DNA of 64,000 bases, taken from NCBI RefSeq assembly GCF_000186865.1, contig NW_008705571.1:205477-269476 (forward strand), written 5' to 3'. The notes under the pieces are model-generated. The model was given only the letters and a program-made list of their open reading frames with translations, did no database searches and was not told where the DNA came from. Within the stretch, counting starts at the first letter, position 1, and each line of letters starts with the position of its first letter. Positions 50,853-60,407 of this stretch are shown piece by piece. The position numbers and the translations under genes are program-made. This DNA is from Aureococcus anophagefferens. Lineage: Eukaryota; Sar; Pelagophyceae; Pelagomonadales; Pelagomonadaceae.

Positions 50853-53800
50853 ATGGACCTCGCTCAGAATATTGTGGAGATGGAATCGAATCTAGAGGGC
50901 GACATCAAGCTCCTCAATCACGAGAAGGAGACACTGGATCGCTTCATCCGTTCGGCAGAAGAAACCATCGCGTGCGAAAAAGAGATGCACGCAGCCATGG
51001 CGGCGGAAGCGAAGGAATTGGGGAATTGGAAGTTCCCCGAACGGGCCGACGGCAAGGTTGTCCCCGAGTCTGCGGCGACGCCCGCGGCGACGCCCGCGCC
51101 GTCGCCCGCCGCGCGGTCGCCCGACGCGCGGTCGCCCGCCGCGCGGTCGCCGGCCGCGCAGCCGCCCGAGGCGCCGCCCACGACGCCTGCGCCGCCCACG
51201 ACGCCTGCGCGGTCGCCCGCGGCGTTCTCGTCGTCAGATGATGATGCGATCGTCGCGTACGCCGCGCGGAACCGAACGCCGCACGGAAAAGTCAGATGGG
51301 CCGGGATTGCGAACGAGCTGTTCCCGGGGCGGGGCCTCATAGACTTTCAACTGACGGGCCGCTACAACTATTATCTGAAACGGCAAACGCGCTTCGCGGC
51401 GGCCGTCGAGGCGGCCGAGTTCGGCGTCGAAGCGCCCGCCGAGGAGCCGCCGCCGCCGCTGACCGTCGCCGCGCCGGCGCCGGCGGACCTGCTCGCGCGG
51501 CACGAGGCCGACGCCGCCCCGCGCGCGCCGCCGCCGACTGCCGACGAGAGCGAGTGCGCGGACGCCGCGCTCGCCGAACTCGAGGCCCCGGGCTCCGAGG
51601 CGCCCGTCGCGGACGCGCCGCCCCAGCCGCCGCCGCGCGCGCCCTTCGTCGCGGACGCGCGCGCCGCGCGGTCGCCCGCCGCGGGGTCGCCCGCCGCGCG
51701 GTCGCCCGCGGACGCGTCGCCGGGCGCCGCGGCGGTCAGCGCCGGCGCCGCGGCGCCCCACACCCCCGCCGGCGGCGAGCCCGCCGCGCCCGTCGCGGCG
51801 CCCGCGCCCACGCCGGGCGACGCGCGCCTCGCCGGCGGACGCGTTCCCCCGCGGGCCGCGGCGCCCGCCGCGCGCGGCGCGACCACGGGCCCGCAGCCGC
51901 CGCACCAGGGCCAGCCGTGTTACGGCGCCGCGGCGCCGTACATCCCCGCGAACCACGGCTACTCGCCCGCGAACCTCTTCGCGCCGATGGCCATGCTGCC
52001 GGGCGGCGCGCCGATGGGCGCGGGCCAGCTCAGCGCGGCGCAGCAGCAGCAGCTCATGGCGGCCCAGCTCCAGGCCCAGCAGCAGGCCGCCGCCGCCGCC
52101 CAGGCCCAGGCCGCCGCCGCGAACCACGGCTACTCGCCCGCGAACCTCTTCGCGCCGACGCCGCGCCAGCCGCCGCCGCGCCAGCAGCCGCCGCCCATCC
52201 GCCAGACGGGCCTCTGGCAGCTCGGCCACTGGTACGCGCATCGGGTGTCGCCGTACGAGATTCCTCCGAGGGAGATCTTGTCCCAGGCGCTCCGGGAGCT
52301 GGGCTGNNNNNNNNNNNNNNNNNNNNNNNNNNNNNNNNNNNNNNNNNNNNNNNNNNCGTCGCCCGCCGCGCGGCCCGCGGACGCGGCCCCGGCCACGCCG
52401 TCGCCCACGGCGCCGCGCCACCCCCCCGTCGGCCAGCCCGGCACGCCCTACTCGGCGTACCCGCCCGCGCTGGCCAACGCGCGCCACCTCGGCAAGCGCT
52501 TTTCGCAGGCGGCCGCGGCCGCGCCCGTCGCGCCAACCGCGCTCATGGGCACGTCGCCCACGGTCGAGGCGCCCGCGCCGGCCGCGCCCGCGCCCGCGCG
52601 GCCCACGGTCGTCGCGTCCCCCGAGGCGCCGCCCGCGCCCTTCTTCGCGCCCGCGCCCGCGCCGCCGGCCGCGCCCGCGCCGCCGGCCGCGCCCGCGCCG
52701 CCCGCCGCGGCGCCCGTCGCCGAGGAGCTGGGCGAGACGCTGTCGCAGCACGACGACAACGGCGAGTCCTGGACGCCCGACGACAGCGACGCGCCCGGCG
52801 TCGGCGACGAGGGCCTCCGCGAGGAGCGCGTCGACGACGAGATCGTGCTCACGGGCGCCGAGCTTTTGGCCTTGATGAACGAATCCGAGACCCCGGGCGT
52901 CCGCCCCGAGGCGGCCGCGTCGCCGACCGCGGCGCCCGGCGCGCCGACCATGGGCGAGGGCTTCGTCGAGTCGCTGGCCGCGCGGTCCGAGGCCGCGGAC
53001 GCTATCGAGTCGCCGCCGCCCGAGGGCATGGACGTCGAGGATTCGCCGCCGCAGGGCGTGGCCATGGACGACGAGGCGGACCGGTCGCCGCCCGCGGCGC
53101 GCGAGCCGGACGTCGACGAGGAGCAGCGCGGCGCGCCCGGCGACGCGGACCAGGAGCGGCCCCGCGCCGCGGCGACGCCGGGCGCCGCCGCGGCGCAGCG
53201 GCTCCCGCGGCTGAAGAGCCCCCACACGGAGCGGGTCCTGAAAGCGAAGAAGCACGTCCACGGCGACAAGGTGCCGCTGACGTTGACCAATCTTTCGGGT
53301 CAGAACGCGTTGTACCTGCGCGAGTACGCCATGGCCGTGCGCATCAACAAGGCCACGAACCTCAAGGTGGAGCAGCTGCTCAAGGCGCTGACGGAGTACC
53401 TGCAGACGCACGGGCCCATCGTGTCCGACATGGAGTTTGATGCCGAGCGCGTCGAGTCCGTCGCGACGACGACGACCGACGACGTCGCCATGGGCGACGA
53501 CGACGTCACCATGGACGGCGACGACGAGCCGTCGCCCGCGGAGGGCGAGACGTCCGAGCCGTCGCCCGAGCCGCGGCTCCCGCGGCCGTCGCGCGCGGCC
53601 AACGCGTCGCCGCCGCGCCTCGTCGCGGCGTCGCCGCCGTCGCGCGCGGCCGCGGATCCGGCGGCGGTCGTCGACGAGTCCGAGGAAGACGACGCGGCCT
53701 TTGACGGCGGTCTCGCGGCCTGCTACGACGCGGACTCCGCGGAGCGGGCCATCCCCGTGGACGTCGGCTCGCGCGTGTCGGTCCTCTTCGACGACGGCGA

Positions 53801-56486
53801 CAACGCGTGGTACGACGGCCGGATCGCCAGCTACGACGCCTTGCGTAGGCTCCACACGATCAACTACTCCGACGGCGACATCTCCATCGACGCCCTGGAC
53901 AGGCGCTTCTTCCGGCGACTCGAGCGCCCCGGCAGCGAGGCCATCGGCCGGCGCGTGGCCGTGTATTGGTCGGGGTCAAAGCGGTGGTTCAAGGGCCGCG
54001 TCTCGGGCTACTCGCCCCAGCGCCGGCTCCACAAGATCTCCTACGACGACGGCGACGAGCCGAACGACCACAACCTGGCCGACGAGTGGTTCAACTGGCT
54101 CGAGCCGTGGGAGGAGTCCCAGCGGCGCGCCGCGGCGGCGGACCCGGACGGCCGCTTTCTGAAGCAGCCCAGCGCGAGGGACAAAGACTACCTGAAAGCC
54201 ATCAAGCTCGTCCACGATTTGAAGACGCCGCTCACGTTGGACGACCCGTTGAGCCGCGAGCTTGGGCGCACGACTTTGGAGGAGCTGAGGGCGAGAGAGC
54301 TCACCGAGTACGCTTACGCCGCGGGCATCCGCGGCCTTTACGGCTCGGCCAACGCCGCGCGCATGTCCAAGGCGGACATCGCGAGCGAACTGCAGCAGTA
54401 CCTGAGCAAGCACGAGCGGCTGGTGTCGCCCATTCGCGTCGACTGGAGCGGCTGCCAGCGCGCGCTCGTGCCGAGCCGGCGGCGGCGCCGGCCCGCCGCG
54501 GCGCCCGCGGACGCGCAGCAGCGCGTCGCGGAGGACGCGCAGCAGCGCGCGGACGCGCAGCAGCGCGTCGCGGAGGACGCGCAGCGGCGCGTCGCGGACG
54601 CGCGGCAGCGCGCGGAGCAGCTGCGGCAGCAGCGGCGCGCGGCGGCCGAAGCGGAGGAGCGGAAGCGCGTCGAGGCCGCGCGGCTCGCGCGAGAGCGGCG
54701 CCTCAAGGCCCTCGAGGACGCCCGCGAGGACGCCCGCGTCGACCAAGAGCGACGCGAGGAGGAGGCGGAGAAGCGGCGCGGCGAGGAGACGAAGGGGCCG
54801 CGCGTCGAGGAGCCGCCGCCGCCGCCGGAGCCGGAGCCGAGCGACGGCCCGCGCGACATGGACGTGGACGCCGTGCTGCAACTCCCGGGGCGGCTCGACG
54901 GCGTCATGCCGCAGCCGCGGAGCGACGACACCGCGCCCGTCGCGGCGCCCGTCGAGGCGCCCGTCGAGGCGCCGCCGGAGCCGCCGGAGCCGTCGCCGCC
55001 GCCGAGCTTCGACCCGCGCGACACGCTCGTCTCGGTCGGAGGCGCGCCTCCGCGCCCGCTCCGCGAAATTCTGGCGAACCGGAGCGCCGCCGAGGCCACG
55101 GACGCGCCCCGCGCCGAGGCGGACGTCGAGGAGGACGTCGAGGAGGACGTCGAGGAGGACGTCGAGGACGCCGAGGACCCGCTCACCGGCCCGGTCTATT
55201 CAACAGCCCCCCGGTGGGGCTGGAAAATCGACTCGGACCGGGCGCGGCGCGAGGTCGCCGTGCAACTCGCCGAGGCCGAGAAGCAGCGCGAGGCCGAGGA
55301 GGCCAAGGGCCGGCGCGAGGCGCGCGCGTACGACGTGGACTTTCCGCACGAGGCGCACGCCTACGAGGACGACGACGCCGACGTCGCCGCGTGGTACGAC
55401 GCGGAGTCGCCGTCGACGCAGGCGGAGAGCGTCCGCGCCGCGGCCCTCCGGCTCGCGGATTTGCAGCTCACGGCGGACGCGCGCGACGCGATCGCGCCGT
55501 CGCTGACGCCGTCGACGCAGCCGCTGACGCCGCCGCCGCCGAGCGACGACGCGCCGATGGACGTCGACGACGAGGAGGGCCCGTCGATCCACGAGCGCAA
55601 GATGGCGCAGGCCGCGCGCCGGCGCCTCGGCGACTACGTCGAGGAGTGCGCGCTCGCGGCCACGATCGCGGCGACGGCGCCGCCGCCGCGGCCCGCGGAC
55701 GCGCGGCGCGCGGAGACCGAGCCCTTCGCGGTCGCCGCGCCCGCGGCCGAGGCGCAGCGCCGCGAGCCCGACGCCGCGCCCAAGGCCGACGCCGCGGCCC
55801 AGGCCCAGGACGACGCCGCGCTCGAGGCCCAGGCCCACGCCGCGGCCCAGGCCCAGGACGACGCCGCGCTCGAGACCCAGGCCCACGCCGAGGCCGCCGC
55901 CGCGGCGCTCGCGGCCGGGGCCGACGCCGCGCTCCGCAAGGGCGCGCGCCGCACGGGCGGCGCCCCGGAGCGCTTCACGGGCTCCCACCTGAGATTCGAC
56001 TCGCAGGCGCCGCCGCAGGCGCCGTCGACGCCGTCGACGCTGTCGGCGGCGCCGCGGGCGCCGTCGACGCAGGCGTCGTCGCAGGCCCAGCCGCCGCCGC
56101 CGCGGGCGCCGTCGACGCAGGCGCCGTCGGCGCCGGCGCAGGCCGCAGAGCTCTCGCACGACGAGATGGCGGACGACATGATGGCCTGGATCACCATGAC
56201 GGCCGGGAATTACGCCGTCGGCGAGGGGGGGCTCCAGGCGATGACGCGGAACCTGAGCCTGAAGTTCAAAGTCGAGCAGTCGCTCGAGACCATGCGGTGG
56301 GTCCAGGATTGTCTCGAACATTTACGCGCGCCCCCGGACGACGCCACCATGGCGCGGCTCTTCCGCGACGCGCCGCGCCCGCGTCCGCCCCAGGCGCCCC
56401 AAGCGCCGTCCGCCAAGCGGAGCGGGGCGCCGGTGCGCAGGCTCGCCTCGAAGGACGTCCGGAAGCGCGGGTCCTCGGACCTCTGA
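50853..56486 (+). CDS. giant nuclear protein with SANT-like and tandem Tudor-like domains (contains an assembly gap)
   Basis: An open frame of about 1877 codons including 50 Ns. The first ATG after an in-frame stop is at 50853 (the frame itself opens at GTG). Order of parts: a coiled coil (MDLAQNIVEMESNLEGDIKL...); Ala/Pro-rich sequence; a Myb/SANT-like unit at about 128-176 (DAIVAYAARNRTPHGKVRWA, GRYNYYLKR); long low-complexity Gln/Pro/Ala regions with the gap. Then a helical SAP-like unit, two Tudor-like barrels (VSVLFDDGDNAWYDGRIASY near 970; VAVYWSGSKRWFKGRVSGYS near 1032), a second copy of the helical unit, a Gln/Arg/Glu-rich coiled coil and a compact helical C-terminus. A chromatin-reader scaffold is likely. 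The true length across the gap is unknown. Confidence 0.75.
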   Translation: MDLAQNIVEMESNLEGDIKLLNHEKETLDRFIRSAEETIACEKEMHAAMAAEAKELGNWKFPERADGKVVPESAATPAATPAPSPAARSPDARSPAARSPAAQPPEAPPTTPAPPTTPARSPAAFSSSDDDAIVAYAARNRTPHGKVRWAGIANELFPGRGLIDFQLTGRYNYYLKRQTRFAAAVEAAEFGVEAPAEEPPPPLTVAAPAPADLLARHEADAAPRAPPPTADESECADAALAELEAPGSEAPVADAPPQPPPRAPFVADARAARSPAAGSPAARSPADASPGAAAVSAGAAAPHTPAGGEPAAPVAAPAPTPGDARLAGGRVPPRAAAPAARGATTGPQPPHQGQPCYGAAAPYIPANHGYSPANLFAPMAMLPGGAPMGAGQLSAAQQQQLMAAQLQAQQQAAAAAQAQAAAANHGYSPANLFAPTPRQPPPRQQPPPIRQTGLWQLGHWYAHRVSPYEIPPREILSQALRELGXXXXXXXXXXXXXXXXXXSPAARPADAAPATPSPTAPRHPPVGQPGTPYSAYPPALANARHLGKRFSQAAAAAPVAPTALMGTSPTVEAPAPAAPAPARPTVVASPEAPPAPFFAPAPAPPAAPAPPAAPAPPAAAPVAEELGETLSQHDDNGESWTPDDSDAPGVGDEGLREERVDDEIVLTGAELLALMNESETPGVRPEAAASPTAAPGAPTMGEGFVESLAARSEAADAIESPPPEGMDVEDSPPQGVAMDDEADRSPPAAREPDVDEEQRGAPGDADQERPRAAATPGAAAAQRLPRLKSPHTERVLKAKKHVHGDKVPLTLTNLSGQNALYLREYAMAVRINKATNLKVEQLLKALTEYLQTHGPIVSDMEFDAERVESVATTTTDDVAMGDDDVTMDGDDEPSPAEGETSEPSPEPRLPRPSRAANASPPRLVAASPPSRAAADPAAVVDESEEDDAAFDGGLAACYDADSAERAIPVDVGSRVSVLFDDGDNAWYDGRIASYDALRRLHTINYSDGDISIDALDRRFFRRLERPGSEAIGRRVAVYWSGSKRWFKGRVSGYSPQRRLHKISYDDGDEPNDHNLADEWFNWLEPWEESQRRAAAADPDGRFLKQPSARDKDYLKAIKLVHDLKTPLTLDDPLSRELGRTTLEELRARELTEYAYAAGIRGLYGSANAARMSKADIASELQQYLSKHERLVSPIRVDWSGCQRALVPSRRRRRPAAAPADAQQRVAEDAQQRADAQQRVAEDAQRRVADARQRAEQLRQQRRAAAEAEERKRVEAARLARERRLKALEDAREDARVDQERREEEAEKRRGEETKGPRVEEPPPPPEPEPSDGPRDMDVDAVLQLPGRLDGVMPQPRSDDTAPVAAPVEAPVEAPPEPPEPSPPPSFDPRDTLVSVGGAPPRPLREILANRSAAEATDAPRAEADVEEDVEEDVEEDVEDAEDPLTGPVYSTAPRWGWKIDSDRARREVAVQLAEAEKQREAEEAKGRREARAYDVDFPHEAHAYEDDDADVAAWYDAESPSTQAESVRAAALRLADLQLTADARDAIAPSLTPSTQPLTPPPPSDDAPMDVDDEEGPSIHERKMAQAARRRLGDYVEECALAATIAATAPPPRPADARRAETEPFAVAAPAAEAQRREPDAAPKADAAAQAQDDAALEAQAHAAAQAQDDAALETQAHAEAAAAALAAGADAALRKGARRTGGAPERFTGSHLRFDSQAPPQAPSTPSTLSAAPRAPSTQASSQAQPPPPRAPSTQAPSAPAQAAELSHDEMADDMMAWITMTAGNYAVGEGGLQAMTRNLSLKFKVEQSLETMRWVQDCLEHLRAPPDDATMARLFRDAPRPRPPQAPQAPSAKRSGAPVRRLASKDVRKRGSSDL
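51948..52157. repeat. 39-bp direct repeat near the assembly gap
   Basis: An exact 39-bp sequence encoding ANHGYSPANLFAP occurs at 51948-51986 and 52119-52157, 171 bp apart and in the same frame. The 50-N gap begins 150 bp later. Repeats of this sort may have broken the assembly, and more copies could be hidden in the gap. Confidence 0.9.
52307..52356. other. assembly gap (50 N)
   Basis: Exactly 50 Ns, the conventional placeholder for a gap of unknown size, inside the SANT/Tudor gene. Sequence on the left (YAHRVSPYEIPPREILSQAL) has a different texture from the Ala/Pro-rich sequence on the right. The reading frame across the gap cannot be trusted. Confidence 0.99.
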
Positions 56487-56566
56487 ACCCCTGTTCCCCC
56501 TGTTCCCCTGTGCAAACCCCCGCGCCTCCGCGAGCGGAGCGCGCCCCCCATCCCCCCCGCGCGCGC

Positions 56567-57460
56567 CTAGTCTGCTAAGTTAGGCGCTGGCAACGGCCTC
56601 GCGCTCGCCGAGAAGAGGTCGCCCGAGACGGGCTCCGAGGCCGCGTCGAGCATGTCCGCCGCGAAGAAGAAGCCCGTGGACCCGCAGCACCGGAACGTGG
56701 GCTGGTAGGGCGACGACGGTGGCACGCAGTCGAGCGCGACGCAGTCCGGCGAGAGGGTCGTTGCCTCGACCGCGCGCCACCGGAGCGTCGCCGAGAGCCC
56801 AGGGCCGCGGAGCTTGACGCGTCCCGCCGCGCACGTCGACGAGCACGTTCTCCGGCTTGATGGCGCGGTGGGCGAGGTCCGGCGCGCGCACGAAGGCCAG
56901 GCCCCCGCGCGGCGACGCCGCGACGACGACGATCGTACGCGAGGAGATCCGCCGGAGCGTCGCCGAGAGCCCGGGGCCGCGGAGCTTGACGCGTCCCGGC
57001 GCGTATCGCCGCGCACGTCGACGAGCACGTTCTCCGGCTTGATGGCGCGGTGGGCGAGGTCCGGCGAGCGCACGAAGGCCAGGCCCCCGCGCGGCGACGC
57101 CGCGGCCCCGCGACGACCGAGCGCGAGGAGATCCGCCGGAGCGTCGCCGAGAGCCCGGGGCCGCGGAGCTTGACGCGTCCCGGCGCGTATCGCCGCGCAG
57201 TCGACGAGCACGTTCTCCGACTTGATGGCGCGGTGGGCGAGGTCCGGCGCGCGCACCGCGCGGCCACGAGGAGCGGCAGCCATCCTCGGCGCTGCCGAGC
57301 GTCGACGCGAGCGCGTCGCAGCGCTCGCTCCAGCGTGCACGCCTGCGGCTTGCCGCAGCGTGCGCAAAGCGCTCCGCGCGTCGTCGCGAGGACGCGCGGA
57401 GCGACCGGATGGCCGTGCGCGCAGCCGTCGACGCCGACGCCGCCGAGGCAAGCGCCGCAT
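56567..57460 (-). pseudogene. decayed protein-kinase-like locus with triplicated catalytic-loop segment
   Basis: Minus-strand frames contain kinase-like segments: PDLAHRAIKPENVLVD (catalytic loop with HRA in place of HRD), GRVKLRGPGLSATLR (DFG lost) and, near the 3' end, CGSTGFFFAADMLDAAS (resembling the APE region, degenerate). The loop segment occurs three times in tandem, with the reading frame shifting between copies. No single frame therefore carries a sensible kinase, and the N-lobe is not visible. An upstream Cys/His-rich frame (CGACLGGVGVDGCAHGHPVA...) may be another piece. Either a pseudogene or a pseudokinase with mutually exclusive spliced exons; the first is more likely. Confidence 0.6.
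56781..57240. repeat. three tandem copies of a 172-184 bp kinase-loop unit
   Basis: The marker cggagcgtcgccgagagccc begins copies at about 56781, 56953 and 57137 (spacings 172 and 184 bp). Each copy continues through the sequence encoding the ENVLVD loop. Neither spacing is a multiple of three. The third copy diverges after about 57255. Confidence 0.85.
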
Positions 57461-57683
57461 CGATTGATGACCTCACACGCTGAACTCACGTTGAGCTCAA
57501 CGAGGCGTCCCGACAAGGTCGCGATGAGCCGGAGTCTTATTACCGGACCCATCGGGGAGCGCGCGCGCGGGAGGGGCTTGGGGGAAGTGATGCGCGCGCG
57601 GAGAAAATGGCGCAGCCCCGCTCCGGCGGCCGGCGCGCGCGAGGCGCCCGGCATGGGCGAGTGCCGCGGCGCGAGAACGAGCC

Positions 57684-58356
57684 CTAGGCCACGGCGTACT
57701 TGCCGCAGACCTTGGCCCCCGGCACCGGCGCCGGCGCGTCGCGCTGCGCGGCGCGGCCCCGGGCGTTCGCGTCGGCGACGTCCGCGGCGCGCGCGCGCTC
57801 GTCCGCGTCGTCCTTCTCCTTCTGGACGCGCTCCTTCTCCGCGCGCTCGTGCGCCGCGACCCGCCGGGCGTTCCGCGCCTTTTGCTCGGCCGCGCGGGCG
57901 ACCGCGTCGCCCTCGTCGTCCTCCGCCTGGGCTTCGAGCTTGCGGTCCTTGTCGCGCGAGTAGTTGGCCGCGCTCTTGCGCTTGCGCCGCGCGCGGTCGC
58001 GCGCGTCCTCCTCCTCGTCCTCGCGGTCGCGCGCCAGCTCCCGCCGCGCGTCGATCTGCTTGCGCAGCGCCTCGATCTCGGCCAACGTCGGCGCGCCGTC
58101 CGCCGGCACGTCGCGCGGCGCGCCGCCCACGTTGAACGTGGCGTTGAGCGTCGAGTGGCCGCCCGTGCCGCCCGTGCCCGTCGCGTCCTGGCGCTGCTGG
58201 ATGCCGCCGGTCTGGCCGCCGCTCAGGTCGTCGCCGCCCGGGCCGCCGTCGCCGCCCATGCCGCCGTCCTTCGCGCCGCCGCCCCCGCCGCCGTTGCCGC
58301 CCGGGCCGTTGCCGCCCCCGCCGCCCGCGTCGCCGCCGCCGCCCTTGCCGCCCGAG

Positions 58357-58396
<40 letters not shown>

Positions 58397-58619
58397 TCGC
58401 CTTCTTCTTCTTCAGCATGCGGTCCACGCGGTACTTGAGCGCCAAGACTTTGGCGGCGTCATCGCTGGGCGACTGGACGATCTGGACGCAGATCTTCAAG
58501 GACTCGTCGGCGGGGTCGTCCTCAAGCGCCTCGCTCAGCATCGGGGCGATGAGCAGGACTTTGCCCGCGTCGCCACTCGGGCCGGAGAGAATGTCGTGGA
58601 TCGCACCGAGAGCGTCCAT
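57684..58619 (-). CDS. glycine-rich/coiled-coil protein, paralogue of the divergent neighbour
   Basis: A 311-residue protein, starting at the ATG at 58619 (MDALGAIHDILSGPSGDAGK). A helical N-terminal domain (about 1-75) is followed by a long poly-glycine region (about 77-140), a Thr/Asn segment (STLNATFNVGGAPRD) and a charged coiled coil. The coiled coil segment RRELARDREDEEEDARDRAR, then RKRKSAANYSRDKDRKLEAQ, is closely similar to repeated segments in the plus-strand gene at 58797. No enzymatic motif is present. The glycine tract rests on ccg/gcc repeats that may be length-variable. Confidence 0.65.
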
Positions 58620-58796
58620 TTTGAGTAGTCCTACAAAAGTGGACTTCCACGCTCTGTGGCAATACGTCAGCGAAGCCTTCACTCACGGCTTGATGCACTG
58701 GCTAACTTGGAGGCTGCCCGCGGACCGCCACGCTCTCCGTCGACCGTGCCTTGGCCGCCGCTCGCTCGCTCGGTGCTTCTGCAGCTTCTCGACCGC

Positions 58797-60407
58797 ATGG
58801 CGATGTCGCTGAAGGCCGTGGTGGACGCCGTCGTGAGTTTCAAGTCCAAGGGCCCGGCCGAAGCCGAGGGCGCCGGGGACCGGGCTGCGCGGCTTGGCCG
58901 TCTGATCAAGAACATCCTCGACATCGACAACGTCGCGGCCGTGGACAAGACGGAGTTCGTCCGCCTCGTCGTCGAGAGCGTCGACTACGTCGGCGCCGCG
59001 GCGCGCGACGACGACGCGGGGATCGACGAGGAGCTCGAGAAGATCGCCGCGCGGCGGAAGTTGGCGCGCGCGCGCGAGGACGAGGAGGAGGAGGCGCGCG
59101 GCCGCGCGCGGCGCCAGCGCAAGGCCGCGGAGAACGAGTCGCGCGACAAGGAGCGCAAGCTCGAAGCCGAGGCGGAGGAGGACCGCAAGGCGAGCCGCGA
59201 GAAGCGGGAGAAAGCGCTCGCGGACCGGCGCGCGGCGCGCGCGGAGGCGAAATCTGACGAGAACGCGGACATCCTGAACTCCGTCGAGGAGCAGCGGTCC
59301 CTCGAGGAGAGCCTCCGCAACCGCCGCGAGCCGGGCGTCGTGGCCGCCGAGAAGGAGGCGAAGCGGAAGGCGGAGCGCGACCGCGACGAGGACGTCGCCG
59401 ACGCGAAGGCCCGGGCGCGCGCCGCGGCCCACAAGGAGCGCGAGGCCGAGGCCGAGGTTCAGCGCCGGCAGATCGTCGAGGACGCCGCCGCCCAGCGGAA
59501 GCGCGACGAGTCCGCGCGGCTCGACGAGGAGCTCGAGAAGATCGCCGTGCGGCGGAAGCTGGCGCGCGAGCGCGAGGAGGAGGAGGAGGAGGCGCGCGAG
59601 CGCGCGCGGCGCCAGCGCAGGGCCGCGGAGAACGAGTCGCGCGAGAAGGCGCACGCGAAGCGGCTCGCGCAGAGCGCGGAGGAGGAAGCCGACGTGCGCA
59701 CCGTGGAGCAGCAGGAGGCCGTGGAGACGGCCAACCACAACCGCCGGCTCGCGGAGGCCGCGCGCGCTGGAAAGGAGCGCCTGGAAGCGGAGGCGAAGCG
59801 GAAGGCGGAGCGCGACCGCGACGAGGACGTCGCCGACGCGAAGGCCCGGGCGCGCGCCGCGGCCCACGAGGCCGAGGCCCAATACCAGCGCCGGCGCATC
59901 GTCGAGGACGCCGCCGCCCAGCGGAAGCGCGACGAGTTCGCGCGGCTCGACGAGGAGCTCGAGAAGATCGCCGCGCGGCGGGAGCTGAAGCGCGCGCGCG
60001 ACCTGGAGGAGGATGAGGCGCGCAAGCGCGCGCGGCTCGAGCGCGTAGCCGCGGCGAACGAGTGGGACGCGAAGGAGCGCCAGCTCCGCGAGGAGGCGAA
60101 CGACGAACGCGTCGCGAAGCGCGAGGCCAAGGTCGCAAAGCGCCTGGAGCGGGCGAACGATTGGCACGTGGAGGCGCGCACGCTCCGCGAGCAGGCGAAA
60201 ACGGAGGCGCGCGCCGCGCTCAAGTGGGAGGCCGAAGAGAAAGCCGATCTACAGTGCCGGCTCGCGGAGCACCAGCGCGCGGAGAAGGAGCGCCTGGAAG
60301 CGGAGGCGGCGAATAAGGCGGAGCGCGCGCGCGACGCGGACGTCGCCGACGCGAAGGCCAAGGCCCGGATCGAGAGCCTCAAGCCCCTCGTTTCCGCCGG
60401 GGGCTAG
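58797..60407 (+). CDS. long coiled-coil repeat protein, paralogue of the divergent neighbour
   Basis: A 536-residue protein starting at MAMSLKAVVDAVVSFKSKGP. After an N-terminal helical domain (about 1-75) it contains three copies of a unit beginning DEELEKIAxRRxLxRxRE and continuing EEARxRARRQRxAAENES (around 78, 240 and 380). These are separated by KRKAERDRDEDVADAKARAR spacers, themselves repeated. It is almost entirely Arg/Lys/Glu/Ala coiled coil, with no catalytic motif. The start lies 177 bp from the divergent paralogue. It may be structural or cytoskeletal; the function is unknown. Confidence 0.7.
   Translation: MAMSLKAVVDAVVSFKSKGPAEAEGAGDRAARLGRLIKNILDIDNVAAVDKTEFVRLVVESVDYVGAAARDDDAGIDEELEKIAARRKLARAREDEEEEARGRARRQRKAAENESRDKERKLEAEAEEDRKASREKREKALADRRAARAEAKSDENADILNSVEEQRSLEESLRNRREPGVVAAEKEAKRKAERDRDEDVADAKARARAAAHKEREAEAEVQRRQIVEDAAAQRKRDESARLDEELEKIAVRRKLAREREEEEEEARERARRQRRAAENESREKAHAKRLAQSAEEEADVRTVEQQEAVETANHNRRLAEAARAGKERLEAEAKRKAERDRDEDVADAKARARAAAHEAEAQYQRRRIVEDAAAQRKRDEFARLDEELEKIAARRELKRARDLEEDEARKRARLERVAAANEWDAKERQLREEANDERVAKREAKVAKRLERANDWHVEARTLREQAKTEARAALKWEAEEKADLQCRLAEHQRAEKERLEAEAANKAERARDADVADAKAKARIESLKPLVSAGG

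Noticed and set aside
50723..50854. N-terminal extension of the zinc-knuckle gene to the ATG at 50854
   Set aside because: It would overlap the start of the divergent SANT/Tudor gene at a shared CATG, and its sequence looks like leader; the start at 50722 is preferred.
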